Both the position numbers and the translations under genes were made by a program. DNA of 64,000 nt from Pseudomaricurvus sp033283335. GTDB lineage: Bacteria; Pseudomonadota; Gammaproteobacteria; Pseudomonadales; Cellvibrionaceae. Of this stretch, positions 34,316 through 42,069 are shown one piece after another. The notes beneath the pieces were generated by a model. It worked only from the letters and a program-made list of their open reading frames with translations. It ran no database searches and had not been told where the DNA came from. The stretch is from NCBI GenBank assembly GCA_033283335.1, contig JAWMQP010000003.1, positions 434,001-498,000 on the forward strand, read 5' to 3'. Numbering within the stretch: the stretch's first letter is position 1; the number at the start of each line of letters is the position of its first letter.

Positions 34316-35506
34316 ATGAGTCAACGTGAAGTGGTCATTCTCAGCGGTGTGCGCACTGCCATCGGTACCTTTGGCGGCAGCCTGAAGGATGTACCGCCAA
34401 CTGACCTGGCCGGTCAGGTGGTCAAAGAGGCTGTGAGCCGTTCCGGTCTGAAACCTGAGGATATCGGTCATGTGGCAATGGGGAATGTTACCCATTCAGA
34501 CCGTCGTGATATGTACATGAGCCGTGTGGCGGCCTTGAAGGGCGGTCTGCCAGAGTCCACACCAGCCGTGACGGTTAACCGTCTGTGCGGTTCAGGTCTG
34601 CAAGCGGTAGTTTCCGCTGCCCAACTGGTGTTGTTGGGCGATGCCGAAGCTGTCGTTGCCGGCGGTGCTGAGTCCATGAGCCGCGTGCCTTACTGGCTGC
34701 CGAACGCTCGCTGGGGTGCACGCATGGGTGATGCTGCCATGGTGGATGCCATGACCGGCGCCTTGACCTGCCCAATGGAAAACTACCACATGGGCGTGAC
34801 CGCCGAAAATGTGGCTGAGAAGTGGGGCATCAGTCGTGAGCAACAGGACGAGTTGGCGGCATTGAGTCATAACCGGGCGCAAAATGCGATTGAAAGTGGC
34901 TATTTTGTCGATCAGATCCTGCCGATTGAATTGAAAACCCGCAAAGGTGTCACCGTCTTTGATAAAGATGAACATGTACGCTTTGACGCCAAGCCCGAAG
35001 ACATGCTGAAGCTGCGTCCGGTGTTCAAACAAGAAGAGGGTACCGTCACCGCCGGCAATGCCTCTGGCTTGAATGATGCCGCTGCGGCCCTGGTCATGAT
35101 GGACGCAGAAGCCGCAGCAGCCCGTGGATTGAAGCCGATGGCGAAACTGAAAGGTTACGCCTTTGCCGGTGTTGAGCCCAAGTACATGGGAATTGGCCCT
35201 GTTCCTGCGGTGCGTCAATTGCTGGATAAAGCCGGTCTTACGGTTGCGGACATTGACACCTGGGAAGTTAATGAGGCTTTTGCCGCCCAGGCTCTGGCTG
35301 TAGCCAAAGACCTGGAATTACCGCTCGAGAAGGTCAATCCAAACGGCTCTGGGATTTCTTTGGGGCACCCCATTGGCGCCACCGGTGCCGTTATTGCGGT
35401 GAAGGCCCTGTACGAACTGGAGCGCATTGGTGGAAAGTACGCCGTCGTCACCATGTGCATCGGCGGTGGCCAGGGTATTGCCGCGTTGTTTGAGCGCTGC
35501 GAGTAA
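34316..35506 (+). CDS. Acetyl-CoA C-acetyltransferase (biosynthetic/degradative thiolase)
   Basis: A 396-residue thiolase with the nucleophilic Cys91 (NRLCGSGLQ), GHPIGATGAVIAVKALYELE carrying the catalytic His, and the second Cys in MCIGGGQGIAAL. It resembles PhaA/AtoB-type acetoacetyl-CoA thiolases more than the PcaF-like thiolase at 5489-6688, which suggests different chain-length roles. The ATG is preceded by AGAGG. It is followed by a bidirectional terminator and an enoyl-CoA hydratase gene. Confidence 0.9.
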   Translation: MSQREVVILSGVRTAIGTFGGSLKDVPPTDLAGQVVKEAVSRSGLKPEDIGHVAMGNVTHSDRRDMYMSRVAALKGGLPESTPAVTVNRLCGSGLQAVVSAAQLVLLGDAEAVVAGGAESMSRVPYWLPNARWGARMGDAAMVDAMTGALTCPMENYHMGVTAENVAEKWGISREQQDELAALSHNRAQNAIESGYFVDQILPIELKTRKGVTVFDKDEHVRFDAKPEDMLKLRPVFKQEEGTVTAGNASGLNDAAAALVMMDAEAAAARGLKPMAKLKGYAFAGVEPKYMGIGPVPAVRQLLDKAGLTVADIDTWEVNEAFAAQALAVAKDLELPLEKVNPNGSGISLGHPIGATGAVIAVKALYELERIGGKYAVVTMCIGGGQGIAALFERCE

Positions 35507-35528
35507 TCCAGCCGATAGCCCGACATCG

Positions 35529-35557
35529 AAAAAACCGCTCCCAGTGAGCGGTTTTTT
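35529..35557 (+). terminator. Intrinsic terminator after the second thiolase
   Basis: AAAAAACCGCTC-CCAGT-GAGCGGTTTTTT, a stem with A-run and T-run on the two sides, could act in both directions. It begins 23 bp after the thiolase stop. Confidence 0.93.
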
Positions 35558-35585
35558 GTGCCTAAATCCGCAAGGGAGAAGAGTA

Positions 35586-36383
35586 ATGGAAAAACCAACG
35601 CTTGTAGACGCGTCGTTAACGGTTAACGACGGTGTTGCCACACTGACCTTCCAGCGTCATGATGTTCGCAACGCACTGACTGGCTCCGCGCTGGTGGACG
35701 ATATCGTGGCCGTGGCCGACTGGGTGAATCGCGACAACAGTATAGCTGCACTGATTATTACCGGCGCGGGCAGCGCGTTTTCAGCGGGCGGGAATATCAA
35801 GGATATGGCTCAGCGCAGCGGAGATTTTTCCGGTGATGTGGAAGAGCAGGCCGAACGCTATCGACGGGGCATTCAACGGATGCCGTTGGCCATACAGGGC
35901 ATCGAAGTGCCCGTGATTGCCGCCGTCAACGGCGCGGCCATTGGGGCCGGTTTTGATTTGGCCAACATGTGCGATATTCGGCTGGCATCGTCGCAGGCCA
36001 AGTTTGGCGAGACTTTTGTTAACCTGGGTATTATCCCAGGGGATGGCGGAGCCTGGTTTTTGCAGCGCTTGATCGGGTATCAGCGTGCGGCGGAGCTCAC
36101 TTTTTCCGGGCGAGTGTTTTCGGCGGCCGAAGCCCTGGAATACGGCATTGTCCTGGAGGTTGTGGCGCCAGAGCAGCTGATGCCGCAAGCCGAAAAGCTG
36201 GCAGCAGAAATTGCTTCAAAGCCAATCCACGCCGTGCGTATGAGCAAGCGCCTGATGAAGATGGCACAGCGTCAGCAACTGCCGGATTTCCTGGACTTGT
36301 GTGCAGTTTTTCAGGGCGTCTGCCACAACAACCCCGACCACATGCAAGCAGTGGAAAAAATGCTGTCCGCTTTGGGTAAATAA
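35586..36383 (+). CDS. Enoyl-CoA hydratase/isomerase family protein
   Basis: A 265-residue crotonase. The oxyanion-hole parts are AGSAFSAGGNIKDM (about 63-76) and AAVNGAAIGAGFDLANMCD (about 116-134). A Glu in the FGETFVNLGIIPGDGGAWFL segment aligns with the second catalytic Glu. The first catalytic Glu appears replaced by Asp (GAGFDLA), as in several isomerase or hydratase variants. It probably hydrates or isomerises a 2-enoyl-CoA from the pathway of the CoA-transferase and thiolase upstream. AAGGGAGAAG precedes the ATG at 35586; the open frame extends upstream through the terminator but without a plausible start. Confidence 0.87.
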   Translation: MEKPTLVDASLTVNDGVATLTFQRHDVRNALTGSALVDDIVAVADWVNRDNSIAALIITGAGSAFSAGGNIKDMAQRSGDFSGDVEEQAERYRRGIQRMPLAIQGIEVPVIAAVNGAAIGAGFDLANMCDIRLASSQAKFGETFVNLGIIPGDGGAWFLQRLIGYQRAAELTFSGRVFSAAEALEYGIVLEVVAPEQLMPQAEKLAAEIASKPIHAVRMSKRLMKMAQRQQLPDFLDLCAVFQGVCHNNPDHMQAVEKMLSALGK

Positions 36384-36473
36384 CTTCGACAGTTGATAGC
36401 CGCTGGGCAGCTGGCTATCAACTGCTGCCATTCAGGGACCTGACAGAGCAGGAAACTGAAAGCTTAAAGGGGC

Positions 36474-36683
36474 TTATTGGGGAACTACATTTTCCGCTTG
36501 TGGGCCCTTTTTACCTTCCGTGACAGTGAAAGATACTTTTTGACCTTCACTCAGGGTTTTGAAACCATCGGATTGAATGGCGCTGAAGTGTACAAAGACG
36601 TCTGGTCCGGATTCCTGCTCAATAAAACCAAATCCTTTTGACTCATTAAACCACTTCACTTGTCCAGTGTGCGTTGTTGACAT
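36474..36683 (-). CDS. Cold-shock-domain protein (CspA family)
   Basis: A 69-residue protein consisting of one cold-shock domain: GQVKWFNESKGFGFIEQE (RNP1) and DVFVHFSAIQSDG (RNP2), ending in KGPQAENVVPQ. It binds single-stranded RNA and DNA and melts mRNA structure. I start at the ATG at 36683, giving the standard CspA length; the open frame reaches further up but the extra residues do not fit the family. The long region upstream may serve as a structured mRNA leader, as in other csp genes. Confidence 0.95.
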   Translation of the reverse strand: MSTTHTGQVKWFNESKGFGFIEQESGPDVFVHFSAIQSDGFKTLSEGQKVSFTVTEGKKGPQAENVVPQ

Positions 36684-37097
36684 AGCTTTAATTCTCAAAC
36701 AATGTAGATTAGGTCCCTGAATAGGGGGTGAAACAAGAAACTCAGGCAGGGCTTTCTGAAGGCAAGACGAGAGTGTGCCGAACGGCATGTTGACAGGTCT
36801 GTCATCATTACTGTGCTGCTTTTCCTTGACGGGTGAAGAGGTCGCCAGCCAAGTGCATTGATCCTAACATTCAAGATAGTTTTGACCATTTGGTAAAAAG
36901 TTGCGCAGGCGCAAAACCAGAATTCCTCACAAATGATCCTAGCAGCAGATTTTTTACTTGCAAAGTATTTCTTCTTAAGTTTTCGGGTAAAGTTGGGGCA
37001 GGATCTGGGTTGAATGCTCCTGGCTATCGATAACTATTTGTTTTCTCTATATATTGTCGCCCTTGGTGTGTCACTTTGGTGTAGAGAGGTAATTGTC
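36684..37097. other. Divergent intergenic region with a perfect palindrome
   Basis: This 414-bp gap lies between the cold-shock gene (minus) and the shikimate kinase (plus). At 36791-36804 it has a perfect inverted repeat TGACAG-GT-CTGTCA, which could be an operator. I could not identify a firm promoter. Short frames here lack ribosome-binding sites. Confidence 0.4.
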
Positions 37098-37619
37098 ATG
37101 TCGAGTGTCCAGATGCCTGGCAGTGTGATTTTGGTGGGGATGCCCGGGGCGGGTAAGAGTACCCTGGGGGTTATGTTGGCGAAGATGCTTGCCAAGGACT
37201 TTGTCGATACCGATCTTTTGATTCAGTTGCGTGCCCATGCGACCCTGCAGGAGGTACTGGACCAGCAGGGTTACCTGGCTCTACGGCAACTGGAAGAGGA
37301 GACCCTGCTAAGCTGTCAATTCGATAACCACATCGTCGCTACTGGCGGCAGTGCGGTGTACAGTGAAAAGGGTATGACCCATTTGAAGACATTTGGTCCG
37401 GTGGTCTACCTGGATGTCTCTCTGGACGAGTTGCGTCGACGTATTAAGAATTACGAGACCCGGGGTATCGCCCGGCGTCCGGATCAAAGTTTTGAATCCT
37501 TATTTGCAGAGCGCCAGGCACTGTATCAACGCTATGCGGATTTGACGGTCGAGTGTGAGGCGCATACACCAGAAGAAGTGTTAGAGACGTTAATTGGTGG
37601 GTTAAAACAGCTCGCTTAG
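37098..37619 (+). CDS. Shikimate kinase family protein
   Basis: A 173-residue P-loop kinase, the usual length of AroK and AroL. Walker A is GMPGAGKST (about 14-22), the shikimate/Mg site is VDTDLL, the substrate-binding LRQLEEE corresponds to FRxxE, and the Walker-B-like region reads ATGGSAV instead of the usual TGGG. It would phosphorylate shikimate at the 3-OH in aromatic amino acid synthesis. The gene is not next to aroB, where the main aroK usually sits, and the altered GGS motif leaves open a paralogue with another small substrate. GAGAGG lies upstream of the ATG. Confidence 0.82.
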   Translation: MSSVQMPGSVILVGMPGAGKSTLGVMLAKMLAKDFVDTDLLIQLRAHATLQEVLDQQGYLALRQLEEETLLSCQFDNHIVATGGSAVYSEKGMTHLKTFGPVVYLDVSLDELRRRIKNYETRGIARRPDQSFESLFAERQALYQRYADLTVECEAHTPEEVLETLIGGLKQLA

Positions 37620-37655
37620 AGACAAACTGTTAACAATGATTGACGGTTTTAGGGC

Positions 37656-38141
37656 TTAGCGGCGGATGGAATCCAAAGGTAGGGCTGTGGTGTACTTGAC
37701 TTGTTTGAGGGCAAATGTGGAATTGACGGATTCGACATTGGGCAAGTGCACCAGGGTTTGTTTGAGCAATTGCTCGTAGTGCTCAACACTATTGACGATT
37801 ATCCGCAAGACATAATCTTTATCGCCACTGGTTGAGTAACATTCAACGACTTCTCGGACGGATTGAACCGCCGATTCGAAGGCGTTGAGTGAATCCTCGT
37901 CGTGATTTTTAATGGTCAGGTAGGCGTGAACGGTGACGCTCAATTTCAGTTTTGAGGCATTGAGTAGTGTCACTTTGCCGCGGATAAAACCTTCAGCTTC
38001 CAAGCGTTTGATGCGTCGCCAGCAAGGCGTGTGCGACAATCCCACCAGGTCACCCAACTCGTTCATGGAATAATCGGCATTTTCCTGCAGCGCCTTGAGG
38101 ATTTTCATGTCGAAATCATCGAGTTGGTGCTCGTCAGCCAT
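37656..38141 (-). CDS. Lrp/AsnC-family transcriptional regulator
   Basis: A 161-residue regulator. Residues 5-60 form the winged helix-turn-helix: LDDFDMKILKALQENADYS, then MNELGDLVGLSHTPCWRRIK. The C-terminal half is the RAM ligand-binding domain (YCxTSGDKDYVLRI-type segment near 108). It is divergent from the aromatic/aspartate aminotransferase gene across 150 bp, and Lrp-family regulators usually control their divergent neighbour in response to an amino acid. The ATG at 38141 (MADEHQ) is preferred over the one six bases upstream. The ligand is not known. Confidence 0.92.
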   Translation of the reverse strand: MADEHQLDDFDMKILKALQENADYSMNELGDLVGLSHTPCWRRIKRLEAEGFIRGKVTLLNASKLKLSVTVHAYLTIKNHDEDSLNAFESAVQSVREVVECYSTSGDKDYVLRIIVNSVEHYEQLLKQTLVHLPNVESVNSTFALKQVKYTTALPLDSIRR

Positions 38142-38250
38142 AATCACATCTCTGTTATCTGGCCCAGTGTTAAACGCATCGGAATAACCGCAGGCTTTTA
38201 GACAGTATAGATTTCAATTTCAGTCCTTCAATCCGAGCTGCTCTTTTCTT

Positions 38251-38256
38251 TATAAT
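38251..38256 (+). promoter_or_regulatory. Candidate -10 box of the aminotransferase gene
   Basis: A perfect TATAAT is found 34 bp before the aminotransferase ATG. The best -35 (TTCAAT at 38227, 18 bp spacing) is weak, which would fit activation by the divergent Lrp-type regulator. Confidence 0.4.
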
Positions 38257-38290
38257 CCCATTTGCTTTCGCACCATTTCGAGGAATTAAG

Positions 38291-39466
38291 ATGTTCGAAC
38301 GGTTTCAACCTCTGCCAACCGATCCCATCCTGGGTTTGTCTCAGGCCTATCAACAGGATACGAATCCTCTTAAAGTGGATCTCGGTGTTGGTGTTTACAA
38401 AGATGAAGCGGGCAATACGCCGGTATTGCCCAGTGTGCGCGTCGCCCAACAATTGCGCCATGACGGGGAGAGTACCAAAGCTTATCAAGGTCCGGCAGGC
38501 GACGTACAATTTAATCAGGAAATACAGCAACTTATTTTTGGCGCTGAAACAGGGCTGAAAGATCGACTGCGGACTCTGCAAGCCCCTGGAGGCTGTGGCG
38601 CTCTGCGCGTGGCGGCGGAATTGATCGCTCGCGCGCAACCCGATGCAACCATTTGGGTGAGTCGGCCGACCTGGGCGAATCACATTCCCTTGTTAAGCAG
38701 CGCAGGTTTGGCAATCAAGGAATACCCATATTACGATCCGGCTACCCGCAGTCTGGATGAAGACGCGATGTTTTCTTGTTTGGAACAGGTGCCGGCAGGT
38801 GATTTGGTGTTATTGCACGGTTGTTGTCATAACCCCTGTGGTACGGATTTATCCGCCGAGCATTGGCAGCGTATCGCTGAATTGGCTAATCGGAATGGCT
38901 TTACGCCGTTTGTGGATCTGGCCTATCAGGGATTTGGCGATGGTTTGGAAGAGGATGCACAAGGATTGCGAAGTTTGGCGTCGGCGGTACCGGAAATGCT
39001 GGTGGCCAGTTCCTGCTCAAAGAACTTCGCCCTCTATCGTGAACGGGTGGGGGCGTTAACGGTCCTGGGTAATAATGCGGCAACGGCCTCCAACAGTTAT
39101 GACCAAATGCAAAATGTGGCGCGTGGAATCTACTCGATGCCGCCGGCTCATGGTGCAGCACTGGTGACCACCATCCTGACCGATGTAAATCTTCGAAGGC
39201 AGTGGCAGGGCGAATTAACCCAGATGCGTGAGCGCATTAAGCAATTGCGAATTGATTTGGCAGATGCGTTATCACCTTACGGGGATTTCAGCTTTATACC
39301 CCGCCAGCGAGGCATGTTCTCATTTCTGGGGTTGACCGAGGCCCAGGTTGAACGTTTGATCAAAGAATTCAGTATCTATATGGTGGGTTCAAGCCGTATT
39401 AACCTGGCGGGAATCAATCAACAGAACCTGGCTTATCTGGCTGAGTCCGTTGGCAAAGTTCTCTAA
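38291..39466 (+). CDS. Aromatic/aspartate aminotransferase (TyrB/AspC family)
   Basis: A 391-residue class I aminotransferase. The N-terminal NPLKVDLGVGVYKDEAGNTP is a hallmark of the AspC/TyrB group. The PLP Lys lies in SCSKNFALYRERVGAL (about residue 245), the PLP-contact Asp/Tyr segment is FVDLAYQGFGDGLEED, and the substrate Arg is in the C-terminal SSRINLAGIN. It transfers amino groups between aromatic amino acids or aspartate and 2-oxoglutarate. GAGGAATTAAG precedes the ATG. The divergent Lrp-type gene is its likely regulator. Confidence 0.92.
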   Translation: MFERFQPLPTDPILGLSQAYQQDTNPLKVDLGVGVYKDEAGNTPVLPSVRVAQQLRHDGESTKAYQGPAGDVQFNQEIQQLIFGAETGLKDRLRTLQAPGGCGALRVAAELIARAQPDATIWVSRPTWANHIPLLSSAGLAIKEYPYYDPATRSLDEDAMFSCLEQVPAGDLVLLHGCCHNPCGTDLSAEHWQRIAELANRNGFTPFVDLAYQGFGDGLEEDAQGLRSLASAVPEMLVASSCSKNFALYRERVGALTVLGNNAATASNSYDQMQNVARGIYSMPPAHGAALVTTILTDVNLRRQWQGELTQMRERIKQLRIDLADALSPYGDFSFIPRQRGMFSFLGLTEAQVERLIKEFSIYMVGSSRINLAGINQQNLAYLAESVGKVL

Positions 39467-39501
39467 ACTTACACGGGCAAGAGCCTCGATGAAAAGGTCG
39501 G

Positions 39502-39518
39502 GGGCGAGACTGTCGCCC
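39502..39518. terminator. Weak hairpin between convergent genes
   Basis: GGGCGA-GACTG-TCGCCC lies 36 bp after the aminotransferase stop. The downstream sequence has only CTTTT, so it is a weak terminator candidate for the convergent aminotransferase and 130-residue genes. Confidence 0.4.
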
Positions 39519-39627
39519 TGCGATCTTTTGTCAGTATTAAATGGGCATTTGCAAGTAGGTCGTCAGAAAGTTTTTCCTTAGAAGGCAGGCCGACAGACGA
39601 TCATCCGAGGGCTGTTAACAGGAGGGC

Positions 39628-40020
39628 CTAGCCCACTTGCGGCGGAATTGTTCTCGGAATCCATTCCCACCATTGATGCTCGCCTTCCGGGGTGTTTTCG
39701 GTTGTCTGATAAATATCCCAGGTCACCAGGTAATCCGGATTGTCAATGTCCACACCGGCTTCCATGTTGCGATAATGGCCGGGCGGGGCCTTGTACCAGG
39801 CCTCCAATACCGGTGGTAAACGGAAGATGGCAGCAGCCTGGCCAGGCTCGTGTGTCGAGACAGAGCCTGAGTTTGGCTGCAGACGAATGGCAATGCCGTC
39901 GTCACTGTCACACTCAATTACCGTGCCACACAGCTGCGATTGCTTGAGTAATTGCGCCTCGGTATCGAAGTAGCTCAAGCCAATCAGGCAAGTACTGTTG
40001 ACCAGATCGTGCAGTGTCAT
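39628..40020 (-). CDS. Unknown small acidic protein in the second nitrate-reductase operon
   Basis: A 130-residue soluble protein I do not recognise. It begins MTLHDLVNSTCLIGLSYFD, contains GTVIECDSDDGIAIRLQP, then a Pro/Gly-rich section (LPPVLEAWYKAPPGHYRN) and the Trp-rich end EHQWWEWIP. It has no signal peptide, no membrane segment and no Cys motif. The beta-strand-rich opening resembles small barrel folds, but that is impression only. Its ATG is 20 bp after the stop of the ferredoxin/DmsC-like subunit on the same strand, so it is probably the third gene of that operon. A role in assembly or regulation of the molybdoenzyme is a guess from position. Confidence 0.7.
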   Translation of the reverse strand: MTLHDLVNSTCLIGLSYFDTEAQLLKQSQLCGTVIECDSDDGIAIRLQPNSGSVSTHEPGQAAAIFRLPPVLEAWYKAPPGHYRNMEAGVDIDNPDYLVTWDIYQTTENTPEGEHQWWEWIPRTIPPQVG

Positions 40021-40040
40021 GATTTGCTCTCCGCTTCGGG

Positions 40041-42053
40041 TTAATGAGCGTATGGCACGACACCTACCTGAGGCATATTAGCCAGGCCGATATCGCGTGC
40101 GTGTTCTTCAAAGCCTTTGTTTTTCCAGAAGAAGGCACCGGGCATGGTGGTAGGAATAACCAAAACATAAAACAGCGCTCGGCCAATCAAACAGGTCGAC
40201 AGTAACATCACGGCAACCAGGCTCCAGCCTGCCAATCCCCAAATGCCCAGTGTCGGTGCAAGTTGACTGGCACTCAGAGTGAGCCCCAAGGCAAGCAGCA
40301 AGTTGAGGCAAAGCAAAACATTACGCAGCAGGTAGGTCTTGCCGAATGTGGTGCGTTGAATGTAGTGAGACGCTGCACCTTCGTGACTGGCCCTGCTCAG
40401 GTCACGGTGATGGCCAATCAAGCCCAGACCTTCCAGGGCGATACCGACGCTGATCAGGCTGCCGCAGATGACAATCACCGATTGAATTGACTGGCTGTTG
40501 AACAACAGTCCGCTAATCAGAACAGCGCCAGTGAGCAGACCGCCAAGGGCAAGTAAGTTACCAATAAAGGCTGTGCTGACCTGGTAGTGGTCCCAAAACG
40601 GACGGGCTTTAATACGGTAGCAGCGCGTCATGTAATACAGTCCAAACATTGTGAAAACGACACACAGGTAACCGCATCCGGTGGCAAAGGCCGCTGCTGT
40701 TGAGGGAGCAATTAACGAGTGGATATCACTGCCTGTGACCGAGCTGTACAGGGTCTGCAGCACCGGGTTGGCGGGGAGTGAAAACAGCAGGTGTAATCCC
40801 AGCATACTCATAAAACCGGCTACGCCAAGAATTTCCCGGGACATGGGGGAGTAACGCAAGTTGTTAAAGCCACGATAGAAGCGATGGGGCTTGCCCAGGT
40901 GCATGGCAGACATAAAGTTCCCCACAGCCCCGGCAATCAGGCAGATCAGTAATAGCGGCACGTAGAGTGCACTGGCTTTGAATTGGCTGAACATCGAGAT
41001 ACCCATTTGATCGCCTATAAACGCAATTAAAAAGGCGCCCATAACGGCTTGCATGGTCAAGGTAAAAATGACCAGAGGGTTTTCCCGCGAGCTCAGGCGG
41101 GCGAAATTCCAGTGACGTTCAATGCCCACTTTTTGATCCACCGCCGGCGTGAAGTTGCCATCACCGTTCTTGTGGTATTTGACGGGCATGGAGTCGGTAC
41201 GCTGCATTTCTTCCGGCATGGTGCGGGTCTGTTGGAAACGGATGTTGGGGTGGGTGATCTCGGGAGTAGGAAAACCGGGAATAGAGCACTTGGCTTGTTC
41301 GCGATTGGTGGGAATATTTTCAATCGCACCGAAATCCAGGGCATTGCCAACGCAAGCGGAAACGCAAGCCGGCTTAAGACCCACTTCAAGCCGGTCTACA
41401 CACATATTACACTTGGAGACCTGCCCCTTGATCGGGTCCAGTTGCGGAGCGTTGTAGGGGCAGACCCAGGTGCAGTAGCCGCAGCCAAAACAGGTTTCCG
41501 GATCTTGCAGGACTGCACCGTATTCAGCGTGCTTGGTATAGGCGCGAGTGGGACAGCCCTTCAGGCACACCGGGTTGTCACAGTGGTTACAGGCCATGGA
41601 AATGTTCATGCGCTTGTAATCCGGGTAGCTGCCGCCTTCGACGTAACCCACGGAACGGAAGGCCAGGTGCGCCGGGTTTTCATTTTTCTCGCTGCAGGCG
41701 GCTTCACAGGCATGACAACCTATGCAGTTGTCGGCCGTGAAGAAAAATCCGTGCTGTTTGTTGCGATTGGGGTTGATGCCAACATCAGGGTTGTCGTTGA
41801 TGTACATCGATCGTCCGGCGGGCAGTCCGGTCAAGTCTACCAGGTCTATCTGCTGACCATAGCGATTGGTTTGTTCGATGTGTTTATCGCTCAGAAACGC
41901 GTAGGGTTGCTCCTGGGTGCGCACTTCCCAATGGCTGCCTCCGGCAGCCTCGTCGAATTTAACCACCGGTGTCATGTCGCGCGGGTCGAACACTTCCACG
42001 GCTTCTATCCGGTTGGAACTGTCCAGCGTGCTGTCTTTGATTTGCTCGTTCAT
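40041..42053 (-). CDS. Fused four-cluster ferredoxin (DmsB-type) and DmsC-type membrane anchor
   Basis: A 670-residue electron-transfer subunit. The first third, after about 80 residues, carries four Cys groups for [4Fe-4S] clusters: CIGCHACEAAC, CNHCDNPVCLKGC, CFGCGYCTWVC and CNMCVDRLEV...CVSAC. The last 370 residues contain about eight hydrophobic segments in the DmsC arrangement, the anchor that oxidises quinol. It would carry electrons from the quinone pool to the molybdoenzyme encoded just upstream (16 bp gap). In E. coli DmsB and DmsC are separate proteins; here they are one chain. No Tat signal is present, so the complex should face the cytoplasm. The ATG at 42053 follows GGGAG; an upstream ATG at 42092 lies in the preceding gene. 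Confidence 0.87.
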   Translation of the reverse strand: MNEQIKDSTLDSSNRIEAVEVFDPRDMTPVVKFDEAAGGSHWEVRTQEQPYAFLSDKHIEQTNRYGQQIDLVDLTGLPAGRSMYINDNPDVGINPNRNKQHGFFFTADNCIGCHACEAACSEKNENPAHLAFRSVGYVEGGSYPDYKRMNISMACNHCDNPVCLKGCPTRAYTKHAEYGAVLQDPETCFGCGYCTWVCPYNAPQLDPIKGQVSKCNMCVDRLEVGLKPACVSACVGNALDFGAIENIPTNREQAKCSIPGFPTPEITHPNIRFQQTRTMPEEMQRTDSMPVKYHKNGDGNFTPAVDQKVGIERHWNFARLSSRENPLVIFTLTMQAVMGAFLIAFIGDQMGISMFSQFKASALYVPLLLICLIAGAVGNFMSAMHLGKPHRFYRGFNNLRYSPMSREILGVAGFMSMLGLHLLFSLPANPVLQTLYSSVTGSDIHSLIAPSTAAAFATGCGYLCVVFTMFGLYYMTRCYRIKARPFWDHYQVSTAFIGNLLALGGLLTGAVLISGLLFNSQSIQSVIVICGSLISVGIALEGLGLIGHHRDLSRASHEGAASHYIQRTTFGKTYLLRNVLLCLNLLLALGLTLSASQLAPTLGIWGLAGWSLVAVMLLSTCLIGRALFYVLVIPTTMPGAFFWKNKGFEEHARDIGLANMPQVGVVPYAH

Positions 42054-42069
42054 GATATGGCTCCCTGGA

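Noticed and set aside
36833..37033. Small plus-strand frame of 66 codons before the shikimate kinase
   Set aside because: No plausible start signal or protein features; treated as intergenic.
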